This document shows positions 47,919-57,020 of a stretch of DNA of 64,000 nucleotides, piece after piece (the first letter of the stretch is position 1; each line of letters begins with the position of its first letter). The notes beneath the pieces were generated by a model. That model was given only the letters and a program-made list of their open reading frames with translations, made no database searches and was not told the origin of the DNA. The position numbers and the translations under genes are program-made. Source of the stretch: Klebsiella oxytoca (GTDB lineage Bacteria; Pseudomonadota; Gammaproteobacteria; Enterobacterales; Enterobacteriaceae); NCBI RefSeq assembly GCF_009707385.1, contig NZ_CP046115.1, forward strand, positions 5,208,001 to 5,272,000, written 5' to 3'.

Positions 47919-48991
47919 AAGCTCATCACCAGAAAAAATTTGCGACATTACGGGCCTGGAACAGAAAACGGAATTATTTTTTTAAAGCGCTACGAATGAC
48001 CCTTGCTCGTTGGACATGGGACCATCGAGTTAAAAAAGAGTTTGCATTAAAGAAAGATGCAAAAATCCTGCTTTTACGTGATGACGGGAAAATTGGAGAT
48101 ATGATCGTCTCCACTTCGCTGATACGAGAAATGTATAACAATGGTTATACCGTTGATATATTAGCGACGGCGAACAATATCATCGCTATTAAGCACAACC
48201 CTTACATCCACAAAATTCACCTTTACGATCGGCACGGCAATGCGCCAAGCCTGGCCAACGAGAGTTACGATCTTGTTATCGATATGGGCGATAAAATATC
48301 GCCTGCCAGCCTGCGGTTTTTACTGAAAATTAACACCCGGAATGTTATTGGTTTTAATAAAGAAAAGTATAATGTTTATAATAAATCGATAACTTTCTCT
48401 GGCTTTCAGCAGCATATTACTAATCGTTATGCATTATTAATGTCTGAGCTGGGCTTTACGCATATTGATACTTCATACGACCTTTTTTATCCTGAAGAGA
48501 TTGATGTCGAGGTTGCCGACTTTTTGCAAGGCCTGCCTGAAGCTAAAAACATAGTCATCAATCCTTTTGCTGCCGATAGCAAACGTGAGCTATCACTCCA
48601 TCAACTTCAACAGCTTTGCCAGGAAATAATAAAGCGCCTTCCTGGTTATAATATAATTATCCTTGATCCAAACAATAAAATTACTACCGAACTTCCTCCC
48701 GGAGTATATAAAAACCCGTACAGTTCATTGTTTAGCGCAATGTCACTTGTCAAACATGCCGATCTTGTCATCACACCAGATACCTCTATCGTGCATATCG
48801 CAGCAGCGTACCGTAAGCCTCTGATTGCTCTTTATGGCAATGACATGCACGGTAAATTTCAGAATAACCTGACCTGGGGTCCTGGCTATCCGGAAGCAGT
48901 GCAAATCTTGACGCGCGATAAGTATCATCCTATCTCCACTATAGAGGTGGAGGAAATTATCGATGTGGCTCAACGCATCATTAGAAAGTAA
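47915..48991 (+). CDS. GT9-family heptosyltransferase-like protein of the variable core cassette
   Basis: Probable LPS core glycosyltransferase, donor not determined. The 358 residues have a basic N-terminal extension of about 48 residues (MKAHHQKKFATLRAWNRKRN...), then a GT9 domain: KILLLRDDGKIGDMIVSTSL with an Asp at the usual catalytic place, VINPFAADSKRELS, and the donor-site TPDTSIVHIAAAYRKPLIALYG. Start ATG 47915 overlaps the waaC stop. Base use turns clearly more A+T-rich from here on, unlike waaC, which suggests later acquisition. It converges on waaL with a hairpin between. Confidence 0.85.
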   Translation: MKAHHQKKFATLRAWNRKRNYFFKALRMTLARWTWDHRVKKEFALKKDAKILLLRDDGKIGDMIVSTSLIREMYNNGYTVDILATANNIIAIKHNPYIHKIHLYDRHGNAPSLANESYDLVIDMGDKISPASLRFLLKINTRNVIGFNKEKYNVYNKSITFSGFQQHITNRYALLMSELGFTHIDTSYDLFYPEEIDVEVADFLQGLPEAKNIVINPFAADSKRELSLHQLQQLCQEIIKRLPGYNIIILDPNNKITTELPPGVYKNPYSSLFSAMSLVKHADLVITPDTSIVHIAAAYRKPLIALYGNDMHGKFQNNLTWGPGYPEAVQILTRDKYHPISTIEVEEIIDVAQRIIRK

Positions 48992-48997
48992 TTTTCA

Positions 48998-49018
48998 ATG
49001 GGGAGCCTCGCTCCCCAT
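48998..49018. terminator. Bidirectional hairpin between the GT9 gene and waaL
   Basis: ATGGGGAG / CTCCCCAT with loop CCTCG. Weak T stretches follow (ATCTTTACTT rightwards), so termination is plausible for both converging genes. Confidence 0.55.
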
Positions 49019-49020
49019 CT

Positions 49021-50286
49021 TTACTTATTAGATACAGGTAACGAGGCTGAAATAATAACTGATATTAAAAATAGCATCACCGTTTGAGAATTTATTAATA
49101 CTGAATCAGTTAACCCACAAACAAAAAGCACAAATAATGGCAATAACACCGAAGTCATGATTCGGTGACGAATTGCCACAATAGCAAAAGCGATATAAAT
49201 AAAAGCTAAGGAAATAACACCTATTATACCCTGCAGCGTTAACGTTTCAAGAAAGTCATTATGCATATTATATTTGACGTTATTATATCCCTCCGTATTC
49301 CCCGGATGATTTTCTTTAATAAACGCCTGTGCATACGCTGTTCTTTCCTGCGGAGTGCTAAACCCGTAGTGTTTATCAATGTATGTTAATCCACTATCCC
49401 AAATTGCCACTCTGGCGCCTAAAGAGGTGGAGCTATCGGTTTTGTAGTTCTGGATATTATGGATACCATCTATCCAGCGGTTTCCGGTTAAAGAAATAAC
49501 TACGATAATTAGTCCAACAAAGCCACCCACAAAAAACTTATTGCGAACACAGGAGCGTAAGCTTTTATTATATAAACAATATATGGTTGTCACGCCAATA
49601 AAAGCCAGAATCGAGACTCTGGTGTCACATAACATCAAAAGTGCAAATGTGATTACCGCTGCAAAAATATCGACAATAAGATTCTTGCTACGTACAGCGT
49701 CCTTTGACAACGTCAGATAGGTAGTGTACATAAATAAAACCATATATGATGAGCTACTTGCAGCATCCGCGGTTAACTTTATCCTCTCATGCGTCACGTA
49801 GTAGAACTCATACATGCCATACACTAAGGAAATAACTAAACCAGCAAGAACAATAATTCTTCCTGACGCGATAACTTTATCAGTTAAATGTTTTGAGAAA
49901 ACTATCGCTACGCTTAAAATAAATGCCGATAGTAAAAACCGTTTACCACCGAGATCGTAATTCCTTAAATTATTGAGGTCGAACTCACTGAACTGTGAAG
50001 TATCCGTTTTCGCATACAAAAACCAACCATACCGAACCAGCCCGATAATAAACAATGCCATCAAAAATGGTAAGGCTGGCCTCAGTGTACTTAACAGCTG
50101 CCTATTTTTAATAAGCGCGTACGCAATAAAAATAACAGATATATAGCCAGAAAAATAAAATAATTTTTGCGCCAGGCCATTAGTGTATAGCTCTATCGAC
50201 ATAGCTATAAGAAGTAAAAAGAAAAATGCTCCAACACCCTTTTCTGGCGTTAGCGAGCGAGATATAGCGCTTTTTATCTTAGACAT
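49021..50286 (-). CDS. waaL: O-antigen ligase WaaL
   Basis: Transfers O-antigen from undecaprenyl diphosphate to lipid A-core at the periplasmic face of the inner membrane. The 421 residues have about 11-12 membrane segments and one large periplasmic loop (about 265-340). Key family residues can be placed: Arg223 in LCDTRVSILAF and His342 in NMHNDFLETLTLQGIIG. Sequence identity across WaaL proteins is low, so the call rests on topology, these motifs and locus. A+T-rich. It is read opposite to the flanking waa genes, 2 bp after the upstream GT4 gene. Confidence 0.9.
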   Translation of the reverse strand: MSKIKSAISRSLTPEKGVGAFFFLLLIAMSIELYTNGLAQKLFYFSGYISVIFIAYALIKNRQLLSTLRPALPFLMALFIIGLVRYGWFLYAKTDTSQFSEFDLNNLRNYDLGGKRFLLSAFILSVAIVFSKHLTDKVIASGRIIVLAGLVISLVYGMYEFYYVTHERIKLTADAASSSSYMVLFMYTTYLTLSKDAVRSKNLIVDIFAAVITFALLMLCDTRVSILAFIGVTTIYCLYNKSLRSCVRNKFFVGGFVGLIIVVISLTGNRWIDGIHNIQNYKTDSSTSLGARVAIWDSGLTYIDKHYGFSTPQERTAYAQAFIKENHPGNTEGYNNVKYNMHNDFLETLTLQGIIGVISLAFIYIAFAIVAIRHRIMTSVLLPLFVLFVCGLTDSVLINSQTVMLFLISVIISASLPVSNK

Positions 50287-50288
50287 TT

Positions 50289-51359
50289 TTATTTTTCCAA
50301 AAAGTCTTTGAACCTTGACATATAGGCATCCTCATAAAAATCACAGATGCTATTTTTTATAACATCATGCTCAGGAAGACGTTCTCCAGAACCGATAGCA
50401 GTGAGATTATTTACCAGTTCGCCTACATTTCCCGGCTCATATAAATATCCATTTACACCATTTACAATGATATCAGACGGACCGCTGACACAATTTGAAG
50501 ATATGCAATAAATCCCCCGGGATATTGCCTCTAATAACACTAAAGGTAGCCCCTCCTGAGTAGAGGTCAGCACTAAACAAGAGGCTTCCCGGATATTATC
50601 TTCAATATACTGCCAGGCATTTTCATGCCAGCCGTGCCAGGTGATATTCTGCTGCAATCCCAAAGTCTCAACGTAACTCTTGCATTGCGGCAGATCTTCG
50701 CCATCGCCAACAATATCAAGCGACCAGGGGATTTCAAGCCGACTGAGCGCGTCGAAAAGTTCTTTAAGGTTCTTCTGGCCAGCAAAATGAACTCGTCCTA
50801 CATAGAGCAATTTCAACGCCTGTGGTCGCGTGATAACCGCTGTGCTTTTTTTCACTGGGTTGAAAACCACGTCAATTGACTCTGGCGTAGCCCCCAGCGT
50901 TAAAAACTGCTCGGCAATATCCCGGCTAATAGCAAAATGATGCTCGGCAAGTAAAAGGTATTGTGGACGATACCGATCTCGTGGCGGTAAATGCATCCAG
51001 GTTGATAATTTTGCCTTTACTGCAGATAGTGTCATTGCGCGGCGGGTTATCAAACAGGGAATAGTATTCAGGACAATGATTCGATCGGGGCGATTCGTCA
51101 GCATAAAAAATGCCAGCTGCAAAATATGAAACAATCTTGATATTTTATGATTACCCGTCACCCTCCGGCTTTGTCCCCAGACAATGCCTTCACGCCATGC
51201 TGCGGAAGCATAACGACCACCATCATTCAGAATAAAAAGCCCCGCTGAATACTGCGGCGCAGAATTTAACTGTAAAATAAGCTGCCGGGTAACATTTTCC
51301 ATGCCCCCTCTACCGCTAAGCATGTCAACAACGAACAGGATTTTTTGCTTTTTAGACAT
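50289..51359 (-). CDS. WaaB-like GT4 core glycosyltransferase
   Basis: Probable outer-core hexosyltransferase. The 356 residues follow the WaaB (UDP-galactose:LPS galactosyltransferase) plan: MLSGRGGMENVTRQLI at the start, AISRDIAEQFLTLGA, LLYVGRVHFAGQKNLKELFD and ITWHGWHENAWQYI. The C-terminal segment CISSNCVSGPSDIIVNGVNG follows the nucleotide-sugar EX7E site at EGLPLVLLEA. It lies 2 bp before waaL, so the two form an operon. A+T-rich like its neighbours. The transferred sugar may not be galactose in this core. Confidence 0.82.
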   Translation of the reverse strand: MSKKQKILFVVDMLSGRGGMENVTRQLILQLNSAPQYSAGLFILNDGGRYASAAWREGIVWGQSRRVTGNHKISRLFHILQLAFFMLTNRPDRIIVLNTIPCLITRRAMTLSAVKAKLSTWMHLPPRDRYRPQYLLLAEHHFAISRDIAEQFLTLGATPESIDVVFNPVKKSTAVITRPQALKLLYVGRVHFAGQKNLKELFDALSRLEIPWSLDIVGDGEDLPQCKSYVETLGLQQNITWHGWHENAWQYIEDNIREASCLVLTSTQEGLPLVLLEAISRGIYCISSNCVSGPSDIIVNGVNGYLYEPGNVGELVNNLTAIGSGERLPEHDVIKNSICDFYEDAYMSRFKDFLEK

Positions 51360-51542
51360 AGGTTTTTTCTGATTGTTGTGACTTTGTTAGTTTAAATATT
51401 TTATCATAAATATCGGAAATACGCTTAAACCTAACATAAACTCCTTCTGTCAGGTTTAAGATGATAGCTATAATTTTATTACCCTGATAAGAATCAAAGT
51501 CCATTATAATAAGAACGCTAAGTTCACATAAAAATGAACCGC
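51360..51542. other. A+T-rich spacer before wabN, right end of the low-GC cassette
   Basis: 183 bp with no open frame of note and no JUMPstart/ops element that I can see. Promoter for the leftward GT4-waaL pair is expected here. Confidence 0.5.
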
Positions 51543-52532
51543 TTATCTCTTTTTAATATTATAGTAATCCGCCAGCGTCATTCCTTTCACCTGTGGAGCC
51601 AGCCAGCTGAAAAAGGCCTCCAGATCGGCATATAAGCGCTCAATATCCTGCTCATTTTTAAAGGTAGGGCTGCCGCCGGGCATGTACTCAGAAGAGTGGA
51701 GCATATATTCGACGTAGTCATTACCCTGAGTCAACGTCTGCTCCACGACTTTCTTCATCGTCTCAACGTTGCCGCCCATCGGACGCAGCCAGTGAACGGA
51801 CGGCGAGCGCACTTTTCCCCGCAGACGGTCGTAACCCTGTTTCAGACCGTTCATCCACGCGGAATGCTTGTACTGAATGCTCATCGGCACTTCCAGAAGT
51901 GGGGAATGCCCTTCGCGGCTGATATCATTTTCATCAATGAAATAGGCATGCTGCGGGAAGCGGCGATAATCGGTGCCGCCGTCGCCCTGCGGCGCGCCCT
52001 TGGCCGTTTTCCAGTTGACCCGAGGGGTAACCGAGCAGTCGACCAGATAGCCATACTCCACCAGCAGACGCGCGTAGCGCTCATCGAACGCCCAGCGCCC
52101 GGCCCGGTGGCTGACCATTTTGGTCTGGAAGGTATCCTCCAGCAAACGGGTCATATAGTCGACTTTGTTACGCATCGCCGCATCGCTATATTCGATCAGA
52201 TACGGTTTATGCCGCCAGTCATCGTCCGTCAGCGGGTCGGTTGGCGGGCTGTTCCAGGCATGCAGATGCATACCAACTTCCGCCGTTCCCCGGGCAATCA
52301 CGTCTTTAGCGAATTCGATATAGACCGGGTCGATGGCCATTTCATAGTTGGTCAAATAAACCGGTTTGAAGCCATACTTTTCGCAAAGCTGCTGAAAACG
52401 CGGTAAATAGCGCGCATTCTCGGTGGTGATGCTGTCATGTTTTTGCCAGAGGTTATCGCCCTCTGTATCAATCGTGATGAGAAATGCGGGTTTGTGCACG
52501 AAAACGTCCTCAGGCCATACGTATCGGGTCAT
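51543..52532 (-). CDS. wabN: LPS core polysaccharide deacetylase WabN
   Basis: In Klebsiella WabN deacetylates the core GlcNAc to glucosamine so that further sugars can be added. The 329 residues from ATG 52532 (MTRYVWPEDVFVHKPAFLIT) form a NodB-like barrel. Asp22 is in ITIDTEGDN, His89 and His91 are in GMHLHAWNSPP, and an SHRAGRW motif follows. The open frame extends 50 codons further upstream, into the start of divergent waaQ, but without domain content. GC returns to the genome norm here. Gene name assigned from family and locus. Confidence 0.88.
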   Translation of the reverse strand: MTRYVWPEDVFVHKPAFLITIDTEGDNLWQKHDSITTENARYLPRFQQLCEKYGFKPVYLTNYEMAIDPVYIEFAKDVIARGTAEVGMHLHAWNSPPTDPLTDDDWRHKPYLIEYSDAAMRNKVDYMTRLLEDTFQTKMVSHRAGRWAFDERYARLLVEYGYLVDCSVTPRVNWKTAKGAPQGDGGTDYRRFPQHAYFIDENDISREGHSPLLEVPMSIQYKHSAWMNGLKQGYDRLRGKVRSPSVHWLRPMGGNVETMKKVVEQTLTQGNDYVEYMLHSSEYMPGGSPTFKNEQDIERLYADLEAFFSWLAPQVKGMTLADYYNIKKR

Positions 52533-52610
52533 GGTAGAGCAAGACAACGCTTCTCTCAATCTATCTGATCCCCTAGAATCGGAACCCGGATCCTGAATGA
52601 AGAACAGAGT

Positions 52611-53687
52611 ATGACGCCTGAAAACCGCACTTCCGGCCGCGTGAACCCGGCGCGAATCCTGGTCATCAAGCTTCGTCATCATGGCGACATGTTGTTGATA
52701 ACCCCGCTTATTTATGCGCTAAAGCAGCAATATCCCGCCGCCATTGTGGATGTGCTGCTTTATGAAGAAACCCGGGATATGCTCGCAGCAAATACTGATA
52801 TCAGCCATATTTACGGCATTGACCGACGCTGGAAAAAACAGGGAACAGGTCATCAGCTTAAAATGGAGTGGCAGTTGATTCGTACGCTCCGCCAGCAGCG
52901 CTATGATATGGTGCTTAACCTTGCTGACCAGTGGCCCAGCGCGATCATCACTAAGTTAACCGGCGCGGCCACCCGTATCGGCTTTGATTTTCCGAAACGT
53001 CGTCACCCGGCGTGGCGTTTTTGCCATACCGCTCTCGCCTCAACGCAGCAGCATCATTATCTACACACCGTGCAGCAGAATCTGTCGATTCTGGCGCCGT
53101 TAGGGCTGGATATTAACGACGCGCCGGCGAAAATGGGCTACAGCGAACAGGACTGGCTCGCCAGCCGTGCGCTGCTGCCGGAAGGATTTCAGGACAACTA
53201 TATCGTCATTCAGCCGACCTCCCGCTGGTTCTTTAAATGCTGGCGCGAAGAGCGGATGAGCGCCCTGATTAACGCTCTCTCCGCAGCGGGCTATCCGGTC
53301 ATACTAACCTCCGGCCCTGACGCCAAAGAGAAGCAGATGATAGACACTATTATGGCGGGCTGCCCCAATGCTCGCCTGCACTCCCTCTCCGGGCAGCTCA
53401 CTCTGCGCCAGCTGGCATCCGTCATCGATCATGCCCGTCTGTTTATCGGCGTCGACTCGGTGCCAATGCACATGGCCGCTGCGCTGGGTACGCCGCTGGT
53501 TGCGCTTTTCGGCCCCTCGAAGCTCACCTTCTGGCGTCCCTGGCAGGCGCAAGGCGAGGTTATCTGGGCAGGGGATTTCGGCTCGATTCCCGACCCTGAT
53601 GATATCGATACCGGCACGGACGAACGTTATCTCGATTTAATTCCCACCGACGCGGTTATCGCGGCGGCGAAAAAGGTACTGGCATGA
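52611..53687 (+). CDS. waaQ: LPS heptosyltransferase III WaaQ
   Basis: Adds the side-branch heptose III to heptose II. The 358 residues are GT9: ILVIKLRHHGDMLLITPLIY with a catalytic Asp, VIQPTSRWFFKCWREERMSA and FIGVDSVPMHMAAALGTPLVALFGP. ATG 52611 gives a short Pro/Arg-rich leader (MTPENRTSGRVNPA). It is first of the rightward waaQ-wabG-wabH-...-coaD series, overlaps wabG by 4 bp, and is divergent from wabN across 78 bp that must hold both promoters. Confidence 0.95.
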   Translation: MTPENRTSGRVNPARILVIKLRHHGDMLLITPLIYALKQQYPAAIVDVLLYEETRDMLAANTDISHIYGIDRRWKKQGTGHQLKMEWQLIRTLRQQRYDMVLNLADQWPSAIITKLTGAATRIGFDFPKRRHPAWRFCHTALASTQQHHYLHTVQQNLSILAPLGLDINDAPAKMGYSEQDWLASRALLPEGFQDNYIVIQPTSRWFFKCWREERMSALINALSAAGYPVILTSGPDAKEKQMIDTIMAGCPNARLHSLSGQLTLRQLASVIDHARLFIGVDSVPMHMAAALGTPLVALFGPSKLTFWRPWQAQGEVIWAGDFGSIPDPDDIDTGTDERYLDLIPTDAVIAAAKKVLA

Positions 53688-54811
53688 GTAAATTCAGGCT
53701 GGCTCTGGTACGCCAGAAGTATCGCCCGGACGGCGGCGCGGAACGCTTTGTCTCCCGAGCGCTGGAGGCCCTCGACGACAGCGACCTTGAACTGAACGTC
53801 ATCACCCGCGAGTGGCAGGGCCCGGTGAAGCCCGAGTGGAACATCCATATCTGTAATCCGCGCAAGTGGGGGCGGATCAGCCGCGAGCGAGGATTTGCCA
53901 ATGCCGCCCGCCAGCTGTGGCAGCGCGAATCATTTGACCTGGTGCAAAGCCATGAGCGTATCCCCGGCTGCGACCTGTACCGCGCCGGAGACGGCGTGCA
54001 TCGTCGCTGGCTACAGCAGCGCTCGCGCATTTTGCCCGGCTGGAAAAGCCGCCTGCTGTTTGCCGACCGCTACCATCGCTATGTGATGCAGGCTGAACGC
54101 GAAATGTACCAGGACTCGCACCTGCGCGGCGTCATTTGTAACGCGGAGATGATTAAACGCGAGATCGTTGAAGACTTCGGCCTGCCGGCGGAAAAAATTC
54201 ACGTTATCTACAACGCTATCGATAACCAGCGCTTTCTGCCGCCAACGGAAGACGCTTTTGTTGCGCTACGCAGCAAATGGAATCTGCCGCTGCAGGCGAC
54301 CTGCCTGATCTACGTCGGCTCCGGCTTTGAGCGTAAGGGGCTGGATGCGGCAATCCGCGCCATCGCACCGACTAACCGCTATCTGCTGGTGGTAGGTAAA
54401 GATAAAGAGCAGGGTCGATACCAGCAGCTGGCGAAAACGCTGAACTGCGAGGATCGGGTGCGCTTTTTCGGCATGCAGTCGGAAACCCTGCCGTTTTATC
54501 AGATGGCCGACGGCCTGCTGCTGCCGACGCTGTACGATCCGTTCCCCAACGTCATTCTTGAGGCGATGGCCTGCGGCCTGCCGGTCATTACCACCACCGG
54601 CTGCGGCGGCGCGGAGTTTATCGTTCAGGGCAGTAACGGCTACGTTTGCGACACGCTGGATATCCCCGCCCTGCAGGAATCAGTCAACGCCCTGCCCGCC
54701 CGGGCGTTAGGCTCGGCGGAAGGCGAACGCGCCCGTGAGCGGATCATGACCTGCACCAGCGAACGCCTCTCGACGCAGCTGCTCTCCCTTTATCAGGATT
54801 TGGTGAAATAA
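53684..54811 (+). CDS. wabG: Core galacturonosyltransferase WabG
   Basis: In Klebsiella WabG transfers galacturonic acid to heptose II, replacing the E. coli WaaG glucosyl step. The 375 residues are GT4/GT-B: MSKFRLALVRQKYRPDGGAE with the N-terminal Gly loop, IYVGSGFERKGLDAAIRA, and the donor site YDPFPNVILEAMACGLPVI. The gene overlaps waaQ by 4 bp and is 2 bp before wabH, so it is within one operon. Choice of WabG over WaaG rests on the N-terminus and on the surrounding wabH and wabN genes. Confidence 0.93.
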   Translation: MSKFRLALVRQKYRPDGGAERFVSRALEALDDSDLELNVITREWQGPVKPEWNIHICNPRKWGRISRERGFANAARQLWQRESFDLVQSHERIPGCDLYRAGDGVHRRWLQQRSRILPGWKSRLLFADRYHRYVMQAEREMYQDSHLRGVICNAEMIKREIVEDFGLPAEKIHVIYNAIDNQRFLPPTEDAFVALRSKWNLPLQATCLIYVGSGFERKGLDAAIRAIAPTNRYLLVVGKDKEQGRYQQLAKTLNCEDRVRFFGMQSETLPFYQMADGLLLPTLYDPFPNVILEAMACGLPVITTTGCGGAEFIVQGSNGYVCDTLDIPALQESVNALPARALGSAEGERARERIMTCTSERLSTQLLSLYQDLVK

Positions 54812-54813
54812 CG

Positions 54814-55908
54814 ATGCGCATACTGTTTGTTATCGACGGCCTGCCCGGCGGCGGCGCGGAAAAAGTGGTGCTGACGCTGGCGGAACAGTTTCTTAAAGAA
54901 GGCGAGCAGGTGTCGCTTTTTTCCCTGCGCGACGTCTGCGATTACCCGCTACCGGAAGGGCTGGATTATCAGGTTATCGCCGACCGCTGTCGCAAACCGT
55001 GGCGCAAGCTGACCGAGCTATCCCGGCGCGCGCGCCAGCTTGATGCAGCTATCAATCAAGCGGAGCAGCAGGGCCGTTTCGATCTGGTGCTCTCGAATCT
55101 GCATAAAACTGACCGCATTGTCTCCCGCTGCCGCCTGCTGAACGGGCGTAACGTCTGGTTCTGCCTGCACGGCGTGTTCTCCACCTCTTATCTCGGCCAT
55201 CGCACCGGTTTTGACCGCTGGATGAAGCAGCAGAAGATCAAGCGCGTTTACCAGGGACGCAACGTCGTGACCGTCTCCGATGCGGTCGGCAGAGACCTGG
55301 TTGAACAGTTTGCGATTCGCCCGGCCCAGCTAAAAACCATCTATAACCCGTTTGATATCGCTGCCCTGCGCGCCGCGGCTGAAGAGCCCAGCGAGCGCCC
55401 CGACGGCGACTATATTATCCACGTGGGCCGCTTTCATCCCGGTAAACGCCATGACCGCCTGATTGAGGCTTACGCGCAAAGCGGCATCGAGGCGCCGCTG
55501 GTGCTGCTGGGACAGGGAAAACCGGAACAAGAGCAGCGCCTGCGCCAGCTGGCGCAGCAGCTACAGGTTGGCGATCGCGTGCTGTTTAAAGGCTTCCAGA
55601 AAAACCCGCTGCCGTGGATTAAAGGCGCGCGGATGCTGGTCCTGAGCTCCGATAGCGAAGGTTTTGGCAACGTGGTGGTGGAGGCGTTGCTGCTGGATAC
55701 GCCGGTGGCCAGCACCCGCTGCCCCGGCGGCGTGACCGAGATTCTGACCGGTGAGCTGTCGCGCGGCCTGGCGGACCTGAACAGCCCGGCGCTGGCTCAG
55801 ACGATGCAAAGCATTTACCATAGCCCGCCTGCTATTGATGCATCGGCGCTGGAAAAGTTCAGCGTCGCGTCGATTTGTCAGCAGTATCGTCAGTTGCGCA
55901 GCGCCTGA
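54814..55908 (+). CDS. wabH: Core N-acetylglucosaminyltransferase WabH
   Basis: In Klebsiella WabH adds GlcNAc to the galacturonic acid set by WabG; WabN then deacetylates it. The 364 residues are a GT4 with FVIDGLPGGGAEKVVLTLAE at the N-terminus, HVGRFHPGKRHDRLIEAYA, and the donor-site SSDSEGFGNVVVEALLLDTP. ATG 54814. The next gene follows after 30 bp. Identification is by family and gene order; the sugar assignment is inherited from Klebsiella work. Confidence 0.92.
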   Translation: MRILFVIDGLPGGGAEKVVLTLAEQFLKEGEQVSLFSLRDVCDYPLPEGLDYQVIADRCRKPWRKLTELSRRARQLDAAINQAEQQGRFDLVLSNLHKTDRIVSRCRLLNGRNVWFCLHGVFSTSYLGHRTGFDRWMKQQKIKRVYQGRNVVTVSDAVGRDLVEQFAIRPAQLKTIYNPFDIAALRAAAEEPSERPDGDYIIHVGRFHPGKRHDRLIEAYAQSGIEAPLVLLGQGKPEQEQRLRQLAQQLQVGDRVLFKGFQKNPLPWIKGARMLVLSSDSEGFGNVVVEALLLDTPVASTRCPGGVTEILTGELSRGLADLNSPALAQTMQSIYHSPPAIDASALEKFSVASICQQYRQLRSA

Positions 55909-55938
55909 CGCCGTTATTCAACCAGGATCGAATGATTT

Positions 55939-56928
55939 ATGAGTCAAACGCCTTTACTAAGCATCGTAGCCGCCGTCTATAACGGCGAAAAATTCCTTGC
56001 GCAGTTCTTCGAATGCCTTGAGCAACAGCAGCTGGAAAGCTATGAACTGATCCTGGTGAACGACGGGTCGACGGACGGCAGCCTGGCCATCATCGACCAG
56101 TGGAAAGACCGCCTGCAAAACGTGCTCGTGCTGGAGCAGGAAAACCAGGGCGTGTCGGTGGCGCGCAATACCGGTCTTGCCGTGGCTACGGGTAAATACC
56201 TGACTTTCCCGGACATCGACGACAAGCTTTATCCCGGTATGTACCGCACTCTTCTGGAAATGGCGGAAAAAGGCAACCTTGACGTCGCTACCTGCAACGG
56301 CCGCTACGTCTACGAGACGAAAAAAGATATCCATCCTATTTTTCCGCTCGATCGGCTGCAGTCGACCGGCGTATTGCCCGGCCACGTCTGGTTAAAAAAG
56401 GCGCTGGATTCTCGTAAGTTCCTGCATGTCACCTGGCTGAATATTTACCGCCGCGAGTTTATCGCCGGTCACCAGTTCCATTTCGAGCCTGGCCTGCGTC
56501 ATCAGGATATTCCGTGGACCACGGAAGTGCTGCTGGCGGCAGAACGCGTGCAGTACACCAGCGAGCAGTTCTACGATTACTACATCCATTCGGAATCGGT
56601 GTCGCATAAGCCGGACAACGACGATACGCTGATGCGCTCGGCGCGCCACTATATGAAGATTCTCGAGATGCTGGAGGCCATCAACCAGCGCTATCCGGAT
56701 AAGGTTCGCGATATTTCCGCCTGCCGCTGGCAAATAGCCAAAGAGGGGCTCGGAATTATTCATACTTTCGATAGCATGAAAGATGAGTCAAAAAAGCATA
56801 TTATTATTAAAGAGTTCTTTGACCGCGGTATCTGGAGTCTGATCTGGAAAAACGCCCGTACATTCCGCCTACGCTGGCGTCTTGGACGCCGCTATCTGCG
56901 CATCAAGCGCTATCGCGACGCGGCTTAA
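55939..56928 (+). CDS. WaaH-like GT2 glycosyltransferase (Klebsiella waa orf10 position)
   Basis: The 329 residues resemble E. coli WaaH (YibD), which adds glucuronic acid to heptose III. The GT-A core is LLSIVAAVYNGEKFLAQFF, VNDGSTDGSL, ENQGVSVARNTGLAVATGKY and the D-x-D-like FPDIDDKLYPGMY. Shared later segments are LDRLQSTGVLPGHVWL and GLRHQDIPWTTEVLL. It lies between wabH and waaA, where Klebsiella has orf10. A role in uronic acid decoration is inferred, not shown. No PhoB box is apparent in the 30 bp upstream; in E. coli waaH is phosphate-regulated. Confidence 0.82.
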   Translation: MSQTPLLSIVAAVYNGEKFLAQFFECLEQQQLESYELILVNDGSTDGSLAIIDQWKDRLQNVLVLEQENQGVSVARNTGLAVATGKYLTFPDIDDKLYPGMYRTLLEMAEKGNLDVATCNGRYVYETKKDIHPIFPLDRLQSTGVLPGHVWLKKALDSRKFLHVTWLNIYRREFIAGHQFHFEPGLRHQDIPWTTEVLLAAERVQYTSEQFYDYYIHSESVSHKPDNDDTLMRSARHYMKILEMLEAINQRYPDKVRDISACRWQIAKEGLGIIHTFDSMKDESKKHIIIKEFFDRGIWSLIWKNARTFRLRWRLGRRYLRIKRYRDAA

Positions 56929-57020
56929 TACTGAATCCCGTAGTTTCCGCCAAAGAGATAGCTTTACGCGGGTTAAATGCTTAGAATTTGCCCGCAAAAA
57001 CATAAATACGGATAAATCGC

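Noticed and set aside
52533..52610. JUMPstart/ops antitermination element before waaQ
   Set aside because: No GGCGGTAG-type motif is present in the spacer.
51543..52682. Longer wabN frame reaching into the divergent waaQ start
   Set aside because: The extra 50 residues have no deacetylase content and would overlap the waaQ coding start; ATG 52532 fits the family.
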